A stretch of 14,887 bases of DNA from an uncultured Clostridia bacterium (GTDB lineage: Bacteria > Bacillota > Clostridia > Lachnospirales > Lachnospiraceae): assembly GCA_946620335.1 (NCBI GenBank), contig CAMONF010000276.1, forward strand, positions 1 to 14,887. Reading direction: 5' to 3'. Each line of letters begins with the position of its first letter. Within the stretch, counting starts at the first letter, position 1. The notes below the pieces were generated by a model, which worked only from the letters and a program-made list of their open reading frames with translations, had not been told where the DNA came from and did no database searches. The position numbers were made by a program, and so were the translations under genes. This document shows positions 7,514 through 13,035 of the stretch, piece after piece.

Positions 7514-9376
7514 ATGGAAGAGAACAGGAATACATCCACACAGATGCCAACCTTAGAGGGCGAGGGCGACATGATCAGACGGCCTTCCATCTCCATTGAG
7601 GACTTTGAGGCGGCCCTGAACGCCAGGGCGGCTGAGGTGGAGGCGGAGGCCATGTTGGAGCACGGACTTCAGGAGCCCAAATCCGCTGCGGCGGATTCCG
7701 AACCGGCGGATGCGGCGGAGCCTGTGGCCGCAGCGGAAACGGCAGAGCCTGCGGGCGTAGCGGACGCAGCAGGGCCAGCTGGCGCAGCGGATGCGGAAGA
7801 AGAAAGCACCGCCGAAGACACCGAAGCTCCGGCTGAACCGGAGGCTGCACCTGCAAAAGAAAAGCCTGCGCGCCGGCGCAGGAAGAAGGCAGAACCGGAC
7901 GAGGATGAGCTCGATGAGGACCTGGACCTTCCTATTAAAAAGAAGCGGGGACATCCCATCCTCTTCGCCATTGTTCTGGTCCTCTTCGTCGCCTTCCTGG
8001 GAACTGTCTTCTACACTTACCGCCATTATGTCGATTTCTTCCGGAACCATTTTTATTCCGGGACCACCATCAATGGGATTGACGTCTCTTACATGACGGT
8101 CGAGGAAGCCAAGCAGAACGTGGCCAATGGGATTGCCGGCTTCACGCTGACCATCGAGGAGCGTGACGGCGTGACCGAGACATTGACCGGCGAGGACATC
8201 GGGCTGGCCTATGTGGACGACCTTTCTATTGACAGGCTCATGATGGACCAGAACGCAGATCTTTGGTTCCTGTCCTTTGACGAGCCGGTGAGCGCCCAGG
8301 TGGGCGTATCCACCACCTACGACGAGAAGATGGCCACCAATGCCGCCCTGAAGCTCTCCTGCCTTGACAAGAGTCAGGTCGTAGAGCCGGAAAATGCCCG
8401 CCTGATCGCGGACGGCAGCCTCTACAGCATTAAGCCGGAGGTCCTGGGCAACAAGATCGACGAGGCCAAGCTCCTGGTCCAGGTCCTGGACGCCCTCGAC
8501 GAGGGCAGGACCACCTGCTCCATCGTGGAGCCTGACTGTTACATTTATCCGACGGTCACGAGTGACGACGAGACCTTGAACGCCAGGATGAATGCCTGGA
8601 ACAAGTATCTGACCGTGGAAATCACCTATCCCTTCGGCGACAACAAGGAGGTCATCAACGGCGACACCCTCCGGCCCTACATTTCCGATGACGGCAAGAA
8701 CGTCACCCTGTCCACGGACTGGGTCAGGAGCCTTGTCTATCAGTGGGGCCAGAAGTACGACACCTTTGGCCTGGAGCGCCAGTTCACCACCCATGACGGG
8801 AAGACCATCACCATCCCGGCCGGCGGCGACTACGGCTGGGTCATCGACAAGGACAAGACCATCGCGGATGTGACGACGGCTGTCAAGGAAGCCCAGAGCG
8901 GGACGAGGGAGCCGATTTTCCTCTACAGCGCCAAGGGCTGGGACAACGGCGACCTGACCGGCACCTATGTGGAGGTAAGCATTTCCGAGCAGAAGCTGTG
9001 GTGCTACCAGAACGGCGTTGTCGTCATGGAGACGGACGTCGTCACAGGCCGGGCTTCCGATCCCGACCGCATGACCATCCCCGGCTGCTGGGCCATCGAT
9101 GCCAAGAAGAAGGACGCCACCCTCGGCACCGAGGACGTCCAGGGCTATTCCGAGCCGGTCGGCTACTGGCTGCCCTTCAACGGTGGACAGGGCCTGCACG
9201 ATGCCCCCTGGCGCAGCAATTTCGGCGGCGACATCTATCAAAGCAACGGCTCCCACGGCTGTGTGAATGTCCCGGCGGAGAACATGGAAGCCATCTTTAA
9301 CGCCATGGAGATCGGCAACGCTGTTGTTGTCTATGACCTGAACTCGCCGGTCACTCCACAGGCGACCGGCAACTGA
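7514..9376 (+). CDS. Membrane-anchored L,D-transpeptidase (YkuD catalytic domain)
   Basis: The 620-residue protein is a type II membrane protein. Residues about 43-140 form a cytosolic tail very rich in Ala, Glu and Pro, with a basic patch at 120-125 and an acidic patch at 128-138. KKKRG precedes a membrane segment at about 148-168. Outside the cell there is a region like the peptidoglycan-binding domain often found upstream of YkuD (about 180-480), then a YkuD domain (about 484-608). The catalytic signature SHGCVN is at 580-585 with nucleophile Cys583 and His581; His562 lies in GGQGLHDAPWR. Such enzymes form 3-3 cross-links in peptidoglycan or attach proteins to it. ATG 7514 is supported by GGGGAG 5 nt upstream; an in-frame ATG at 7571 has no comparable site. 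An intrinsic terminator follows, and the next gene is a sortase, so this is an envelope pair. Confidence 0.9.
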   Translation: MEENRNTSTQMPTLEGEGDMIRRPSISIEDFEAALNARAAEVEAEAMLEHGLQEPKSAAADSEPADAAEPVAAAETAEPAGVADAAGPAGAADAEEESTAEDTEAPAEPEAAPAKEKPARRRRKKAEPDEDELDEDLDLPIKKKRGHPILFAIVLVLFVAFLGTVFYTYRHYVDFFRNHFYSGTTINGIDVSYMTVEEAKQNVANGIAGFTLTIEERDGVTETLTGEDIGLAYVDDLSIDRLMMDQNADLWFLSFDEPVSAQVGVSTTYDEKMATNAALKLSCLDKSQVVEPENARLIADGSLYSIKPEVLGNKIDEAKLLVQVLDALDEGRTTCSIVEPDCYIYPTVTSDDETLNARMNAWNKYLTVEITYPFGDNKEVINGDTLRPYISDDGKNVTLSTDWVRSLVYQWGQKYDTFGLERQFTTHDGKTITIPAGGDYGWVIDKDKTIADVTTAVKEAQSGTREPIFLYSAKGWDNGDLTGTYVEVSISEQKLWCYQNGVVVMETDVVTGRASDPDRMTIPGCWAIDAKKKDATLGTEDVQGYSEPVGYWLPFNGGQGLHDAPWRSNFGGDIYQSNGSHGCVNVPAENMEAIFNAMEIGNAVVVYDLNSPVTPQATGN

Positions 9377-9411
9377 CGCGCCATGCGCTTCATATGAGAT
9401 CATGAAAGGAA

Positions 9412-9458
9412 GACCGGCCTCCGGTTCCCCCGCGGGGCAGGAGGCCGGTCCTTATTTT
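9412..9458 (+). terminator. Intrinsic terminator after the L,D-transpeptidase gene
   Basis: GACCGGCCTCC (9412-9422) pairs perfectly with GGAGGCCGGTC (9440-9450), with a smaller inner CCCC/GGGG stem, and is followed by CTTATTTT (9451-9458). It ends only 8 bp before the sortase start codon. No sortase promoter is visible between them, so the sortase may depend on readthrough. Confidence 0.8.
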
Positions 9459-9465
9459 AAGGAAA

Positions 9466-10395
9466 ATGAGAACAGACAGAAAAAAGAGAAGGGGAAAGGG
9501 GCTGAACACCCTGATCCTGGTCGTCTCTCTGTGCGTTTTTCTATACTCCGGATACAGGCTCTTTCAGATTCTGCGTACCTATGCGGCTGCCAAGAGCGAA
9601 TACAGCGGGCTGCAGGATGATTTCACAAAGCCGAATGCGGCGCCGACGCCGACGGAAGCACTGACGGCACAAGCACAGGAAGCGGCGGAAGCTGCAGAGC
9701 CGGACAAGGAGGAAACACCTGCGCCCACAGCCACTCCACCCCCTACGGAGCCATACATTGATGAGGCGGGGAATGTGGTCTATCCGGCGGAAGGGGAGGC
9801 TGTTCCGCCCCTCGCCGTCGACTGGGACCAGCTCGCAGCCATCAACAGTGACATCGTGGGCTGGATTTATGTGGATGCGCTGCCTTCCATCAGCTACCCG
9901 ATCCTGCAGACGGGTGACAACGACTACTACCTTCACCATACATTCCGGAGGGAAGCCCTCTTCGCGGGTTCCATTTTCATGGATTATTATAATAAGAGGG
10001 ATTTCTCCGATCCCAACACCATCGTCTATGGCCACAACATGCGGAACGGGAGCATGTTCGGCAGGCTGAGCGATCTGGAGAATCCGAAAGTCTGCGGGGC
10101 GGATCCCTACTTCTGGATCCTGACACCTGAGGCGGACTACCGGTACGAAATCTATTCCGTCATGGAAACGCCGGTGGAGTCGGATGTCTACAGCTTCTTT
10201 GCGGAGAACGGGACGGAGGCGTTCCTGGATTGGGAGAAGCAAATGAAGGCCGGCTCCTGTGTCGAGAGGGAGGTGCCTCTCAGCAATCTGGACCTCACGG
10301 TCACCCTTTCCACCTGCACCGGCGACAGCACGACCCGATGCGTGGTCATGGGCAGACGGGTCTGGGTCGTCCGGCATTCAGGAGGGGCCAGGTAG
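9466..10395 (+). CDS. srtB: Class B sortase
   Basis: The 309-residue protein is a membrane-anchored cysteine transpeptidase. A basic N-terminus (RKKRRGK) precedes a membrane segment at about 13-37. A low-complexity Ala/Glu/Pro/Thr spacer (about 55-98) leads to the sortase B core (about 117-305). Conserved blocks are INSDIVGWIYV, DNDYYLHHTF, GSIFMDYYN and VYGHNMRNGSMFG. The catalytic residues are His190, Cys284 (LSTCTG) and Arg291 (TTRCVVMGR). Class B sortases fix particular surface proteins to the cell wall, often through NPQTN-like signals; no substrate with such a signal is in the window. The start at 9466 has AAGGA only 2 nt upstream, which is closer than usual, and no in-frame alternative was found. 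The terminator directly upstream suggests reduced or regulated expression relative to the transpeptidase gene. Confidence 0.92.
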   Translation: MRTDRKKRRGKGLNTLILVVSLCVFLYSGYRLFQILRTYAAAKSEYSGLQDDFTKPNAAPTPTEALTAQAQEAAEAAEPDKEETPAPTATPPPTEPYIDEAGNVVYPAEGEAVPPLAVDWDQLAAINSDIVGWIYVDALPSISYPILQTGDNDYYLHHTFRREALFAGSIFMDYYNKRDFSDPNTIVYGHNMRNGSMFGRLSDLENPKVCGADPYFWILTPEADYRYEIYSVMETPVESDVYSFFAENGTEAFLDWEKQMKAGSCVEREVPLSNLDLTVTLSTCTGDSTTRCVVMGRRVWVVRHSGGAR

Positions 10396-10441
10396 GGAAC
10401 TCAGCTGATGTGGCTCAAAGGACCCTTGGACAAATCCATCT

Positions 10442-10558
10442 CCGGCGGGAATATGCAGGGATTTCGGCAGCTGCTTCGCAGGTGAAACTGAACCGGATCC
10501 CGAGCCAGGAATCGCCGGTGCGTGATATCTCAAGAAACAGCGGGAAATGAAAACCCGC
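10442..10558 (+). ncRNA. Candidate structured leader of the sirtuin gene, class not recognised
   Basis: CCGGCG (10442-10447) can pair with CGCCGG (10513-10518). Inside it GGGAT (10458-10462) can pair with ATCCC (10497-10501) and CGG (10465-10467) with CCG (10493-10495). A terminal hairpin CTGC-TTC-GCAG lies at 10471-10481. A second hairpin GCGGG/CCCGC (10540-10544 and 10554-10558) sits 5 nt before the AAGGAGG ribosome-binding site at 10564-10570. The nested helices suggest an RNA that could mask or expose translation start. The stretch GAGCCAGGAATCGCCGG vaguely recalls a cobalamin box, but other required parts are missing. Chance folding in GC-rich DNA remains possible. Confidence 0.35.
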
Positions 10559-10577
10559 GCAAAAAGGAGGTGCGGAA

Positions 10578-11306
10578 ATGACAAGAGAAATCGAGGCGCT
10601 GCAGCAGATCATTGACACCCATGAGAAGATCGTCTTTTTCGGCGGAGCCGGTGTGTCCACGGAAAGCGGGATCCCGGATTTCCGGAGCCAGGACGGGCTC
10701 TATCATCTGAAGTACAAGTACCCGCCGGAGACCATCATTTCCCACACCTTCTTTGTCCGCAGGCCGGAGGAGTTCTATGAGTTCTACAAGGACAAGATGC
10801 TCATCCTGGACGCCCAGCCGAATCCGGCCCATCTGAAGCTGGCGGAGCTCGAGCGGGCAGGCAAGCTGACGGCTGTCGTGACCCAGAACATCGACGGTCT
10901 CCACCAGAAGGCGGGCAGCAAGTGCGTCTACGAGCTGCACGGCTCAGTCCTCAGAAACTATTGCACGCGCTGCCACAAGTTCTTCGATGCCGATTACGTA
11001 AAATCCGCGGACGGTATTCCGCGCTGTGATCGCGACGGCGCTATTGTCAAGCCGGATGTCGTCCTCTACGAGGAAGGCCTGGACAACGACGTGGTGCGGG
11101 GAGCCCTCAAGGCCATCAGCGAGGCCGACGTCCTGATCATCGGCGGGACATCCCTGGTCGTCTATCCGGCGGCCGGCATGATCGACTATTTCCGGGGCGA
11201 CAAGCTGGTCCTCATCAATAAGTCTGCCCCCGGCCGGGATTCGGCAGCCGATCTCGTGATCCGGGAGCCGATCGGTGAAGTGTTGTCACAGATCGTGGTG
11301 AGGTGA
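10578..11306 (+). CDS. NAD-dependent protein deacylase, sirtuin (Sir2) family
   Basis: The 242-residue protein is a single-domain bacterial sirtuin, which removes acyl groups from lysines using NAD+. The NAD-binding motif GAGVSTESGIPDFR is at 23-36, TQNIDGLH at 102-109, the catalytic His121 in YELHGS, and GTSLVVYPAAG at 190-200. The zinc ribbon has Cys129, Cys132 and Cys150, but the position of the fourth ligand (C-x-x-C after Cys150) is Asp153 (RCDRDGAIVKPD). Asp could still bind zinc, or the site may be altered. The Tyr-x-x-Arg motif of desuccinylase-type sirtuins was not seen, so deacetylase activity is more likely. ATG 10578 has AAGGAGG 7 nt upstream. The preceding 182-bp gap holds a foldable leader; no strong promoter was found there. 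It is followed by a palindromic repeat and a terminator. Confidence 0.93.
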   Translation: MTREIEALQQIIDTHEKIVFFGGAGVSTESGIPDFRSQDGLYHLKYKYPPETIISHTFFVRRPEEFYEFYKDKMLILDAQPNPAHLKLAELERAGKLTAVVTQNIDGLHQKAGSKCVYELHGSVLRNYCTRCHKFFDADYVKSADGIPRCDRDGAIVKPDVVLYEEGLDNDVVRGALKAISEADVLIIGGTSLVVYPAAGMIDYFRGDKLVLINKSAPGRDSAADLVIREPIGEVLSQIVVR

Positions 11307-11314
11307 GCAGAAGA

Positions 11315-11399
11315 GAAAATGGGAATCAGGGACGGTTCCTTTTCCCACTTTTCGTAAAGCGAAAAGTGGGAAAAGGAACCGTCCCTGATTCCCATTTTC
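11315..11399. repeat. GGGACGG-family palindrome (copy 4)
   Basis: Perfect 40-bp arms (11315-11354 and 11360-11399) surround a 5-nt loop. The arm carries GGGAATCAGGGACGGTTCC and a tip CCCACTTTTCG that differs from copies 2 and 3. It begins 8 bp after the sirtuin stop codon and ends exactly where an intrinsic terminator begins, so it appears to sit between the gene and its terminator. Confidence 0.93.
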
Positions 11400-11430
11400 C
11401 CGGTTTTCCCCTTAAAAAAGCCGGATTTTT
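11400..11430 (+). terminator. Intrinsic terminator of the sirtuin gene
   Basis: CCGGTTTT (11400-11407) pairs with AAAA (11416-11419) and CCGG (11421-11424), with G11420 bulged, and is followed by ATTTTT. The stem is short and has a bulge, so it is moderate in strength, but it lies at the right place between the sirtuin gene and the rpsF promoter. Confidence 0.55.
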
Positions 11431-11445
11431 CCATGACTTTATGCC

Positions 11446-11474
11446 TTGCCTTTTATTGACCCATGTGTTATATT
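11446..11474 (+). promoter_or_regulatory. Promoter of the rpsF-ssb-rpsR operon
   Basis: TTGCCT (11446-11451), a 17-bp spacer and TATATT (11469-11474). TGT stands directly before the -10, giving an extended -10 motif. TTGACC at 11456-11461 looks like a -35 but no -10 lies at the right distance. The leader would be about 75 nt. Confidence 0.65.
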
Positions 11475-11477
11475 AGT

Positions 11478-11540
11478 ACTCCGTGAGAGTATCACAATAA
11501 CCACAGATCCTTGTCTTCCGTCTGAGCGGAAGGCCGGAGT
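11478..11540 (+). promoter_or_regulatory. rpsF leader hairpin, candidate S6:S18 autoregulatory site
   Basis: A hairpin CTTCCG-TCTGAG-CGGAAG (11515-11532) extends by two pairs to 11513-11534. Directly outside it, ACTCCG (11478-11483) can pair with CGGAGT (11535-11540), just upstream of the AAGGAGG site at 11545-11551. In many bacteria the S6:S18 pair represses its own operon by binding such a leader. The predicted start near 11481 would trim the outer helix, so the fold and the match to the known motif are uncertain. Confidence 0.4.
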
Positions 11541-11555
11541 CCAGAAGGAGGAAAC

Positions 11556-11984
11556 ATGAACAAATACGAATTGGCACTCGTTGTGAGTGCAAAGCTCGAT
11601 GAGGAAGCCAGAAATGCTGTCCTTGACAGGGCCAAGAACTACATCACCCGTTTCGGCGGCCAGATCATCGAGGTCGAGGAGTGGGGAAAGCGCAAGCTTG
11701 CTTATGAGATCGACAACAACACAGAAGCTTACTATTTCTTCGTGAACTTCGAGGCTGAGGGCACCACCCCCAACGAAGTCGAGAAGCGCATGCGGATCAT
11801 GGACAATGTCCTGAGATACCTTGTCGTCCGCAAGGATGAGAACGACACCTTCAAGGTCGCTCCCGAGAAGGCTCCGGTCCAGGAAGCTCCGGAAGAAGTG
11901 GAAGCTCCGGTCGTGGAAGAGGAAGCTCCGGTAGAGGAGGAAGCGCCCGCCGAGGAAGCCCCCGCAGAGGAAGAAGCCGAGTAA
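11556..11984 (+). CDS. rpsF: 30S ribosomal protein S6
   Basis: The first 95 residues match ribosomal protein S6: MNKYELALVVSAKLDEEA at the start, ITRFGG, WGKRKLAYEI, and IMDNVLRYLVVRKDE. S6 binds with S18 to the central domain of 16S rRNA in the small subunit platform. Residues about 102-142 form an acidic, Ala/Pro-rich tail with repeated EEAP-like units and about 17 glutamates, making the protein 142 residues long against roughly 95-100 for compact S6 proteins. AAGGAGG at 11545-11551 precedes ATG 11556 by 4 nt. It is the first gene of the operon; ssb follows after 49 bp. The leader carries a possible autoregulatory hairpin. Confidence 0.97.
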   Translation: MNKYELALVVSAKLDEEARNAVLDRAKNYITRFGGQIIEVEEWGKRKLAYEIDNNTEAYYFFVNFEAEGTTPNEVEKRMRIMDNVLRYLVVRKDENDTFKVAPEKAPVQEAPEEVEAPVVEEEAPVEEEAPAEEAPAEEEAE

Positions 11985-12033
11985 AGAGCCCATTTGCCTG
12001 ATTGACCAAAGCATCAGAAAATGAGGTGACAGT

Positions 12034-12537
12034 ATGAATATTGTAATTTTGATGGGACGCCTGACCAGGGACCCGGAGGTCCGTTATTCCCAGGGTGAGA
12101 GCTCTACGGCCGTGGCCAATTACCGCCTGGCTGTGGACCGCCGCTTCAAGCGCGACGGCCAGCCCGACGCCGATTTCTTCGACTGCGTCTGCTTCGGCCG
12201 TCAGGCTGAGTTCGCTGAGAAGTACCTCCACCAGGGGACCAAGATGGTCGTCCAGGGACGTCTTCAGAACGACAACTATCAGGGTCGCGACGGCCAGATG
12301 GTCTATCGCAACCGGATCATCATCGAAAACCAGGAGTTCGCCGAAAGCAAAGCGGCCAGCCAGCAGGGCGGCGGCAACAGCGGGTACAACTCCGGGAACA
12401 ACTACAGCGGCTCCGGCAGCGGCTACGGCTCTTATAACAGCCGGCCCTCCCGCCAGAGCGCACCGGCTCCGGAACCGGCGGCGGATGGCTTCATGAACAT
12501 CCCCGACGGCATCGATGAGGAGCTTCCGTTCAACTGA
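12034..12537 (+). CDS. ssb: Single-stranded DNA-binding protein
   Basis: The 167-residue protein has an OB-fold domain (about 1-105) with the usual ILMGRLTRDPEVRY start, FFDCVCFGRQAEF and MVVQGRLQ. A flexible linker rich in Gly, Ser, Asn and Tyr (about 110-150) leads to the acidic tip DEELPFN, the peptide that recruits replication and repair partners. The tip ends with Asn after Phe, where the E. coli type ends with Phe. SSB coats single-stranded DNA during replication, recombination and repair. GAGGTG (12023-12028) precedes the ATG by 5 nt. Its place between rpsF and rpsR is standard in Bacillota and identifies it as the chromosomal housekeeping copy. Confidence 0.97.
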   Translation: MNIVILMGRLTRDPEVRYSQGESSTAVANYRLAVDRRFKRDGQPDADFFDCVCFGRQAEFAEKYLHQGTKMVVQGRLQNDNYQGRDGQMVYRNRIIIENQEFAESKAASQQGGGNSGYNSGNNYSGSGSGYGSYNSRPSRQSAPAPEPAADGFMNIPDGIDEELPFN

Positions 12538-12544
12538 GAATAAG

Positions 12545-12582
12545 TGCCTCGAAGAGGCAGCTGTCTGTGAACAAGCGGACAG
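12545..12582 (+). other. Two small hairpins in the ssb-rpsR spacer
   Basis: TGCCTC-GAA-GAGGCA (12545-12559) is a 6-bp stem with a triloop. A second weaker stem pairs CTGTC (12561-12565) with GACAG (12578-12582). No T-run follows, so they are unlikely to be terminators. They may affect message processing or the ratio of SSB to S18. Confidence 0.4.
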
Positions 12583-12615
12583 GACTATATTTGGATACCG
12601 AAAGGAGAAATACCG

Positions 12616-12888
12616 ATGGCTTTTACAAGATCGAACGGCGAAGGCCGTGAAGGTGGCTTCAAGAGAAAACCGGGCGGATTCCGCAGAAGGAAAAAGGTCT
12701 GCGTGTTCTGCGGCAAGGACAGCGAGATCAGCTACAAGGATGTCAACAAGCTCAAGAGATACGTCTCTGAGCGCGGCAAAATCCTGCCCAGAAGAATCAC
12801 TGGCAACTGCGCGAAGCATCAGCGTGCCCTGACCGTAGCTGTCAAGCGTGCCCGCCATCTCGCCATCATGCCGTATGTACAGGATTGA
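12616..12888 (+). CDS. rpsR: 30S ribosomal protein S18
   Basis: The 90-residue basic protein has the S18 signature YKDVNKLKRYVSERGKILPR followed by RITGNCAKHQRALTVAVKRA. It pairs with S6 on the small-subunit platform. The N-terminal region keeps a CVFC pair (Cys29, Cys32) and a Cys65 near His68, the zinc-ribbon-type (C+) form of S18. A 20-residue Gly/Arg/Lys-rich N-terminus precedes it. AAGGAG at 12602-12607 precedes the ATG by 8 nt. It is the last gene of the rpsF-ssb-rpsR operon, and a strong terminator follows. Confidence 0.97.
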   Translation: MAFTRSNGEGREGGFKRKPGGFRRRKKVCVFCGKDSEISYKDVNKLKRYVSERGKILPRRITGNCAKHQRALTVAVKRARHLAIMPYVQD

Positions 12889-12904
12889 TCGGATATGATA
12901 TAAT
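12876..12904 (+). promoter_or_regulatory. Promoter overlapping the end of rpsR, probably for gdpP
   Basis: A perfect TATAAT (12899-12904) with TGA directly before it (extended -10) and TGTACA at 12876-12881 (four of six, spacer 17). The predicted start near 12911 falls inside the left arm of the rpsR terminator. RNA started here would lack the first few bases of that stem, which may let it pass the terminator. Confidence 0.6.
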
Positions 12905-12905
12905 G

Positions 12906-12944
12906 AAGCCGTCATTAACTCCGGTTAATGACGGCTTTCCCTTT
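12906..12944 (+). terminator. Intrinsic terminator of the rpsF-ssb-rpsR operon
   Basis: AAGCCGTCATTAAC (12906-12919) pairs perfectly with GTTAATGACGGCTT (12924-12937). The loop closes as C(UCCG)G, a UNCG tetraloop, and TCCCTTT follows. The 14-bp stem is strong; the U-run is interrupted by C. Confidence 0.85.
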
Positions 12945-13035
12945 ACATGAGCGGCAATCTGGACCGGGCGCAGGAGCGACCGGGTACTGTTGTGCCCGCA
13001 TACTGACCGGATCACGGAGATCGGAAGGGTGGAGG

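Noticed and set aside
7553..9403. 616-codon open frame on the minus strand opposite the L,D-transpeptidase gene
   Set aside because: It covers the same bases as a gene with a perfect catalytic motif; the predicted protein shows no family features. Such shadows are common in GC-rich coding DNA.
10442..10520. Cobalamin riboswitch upstream of the sirtuin gene
   Set aside because: GGGAAT, GGTGAAACT and AGCCAGGAAT recall parts of that class, but the central conserved core is absent, the region is too short, and a sirtuin is not a usual target.
10230..10550. Open frame overlapping the sortase end and sirtuin leader
   Set aside because: It is in another frame of the sortase gene, has no ribosome-binding site, and its product has no recognisable features.
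11851..12915. Minus-strand open frame spanning rpsF tail and ssb
   Set aside because: It crosses two certain genes and their spacer in the opposite direction and has no domain.
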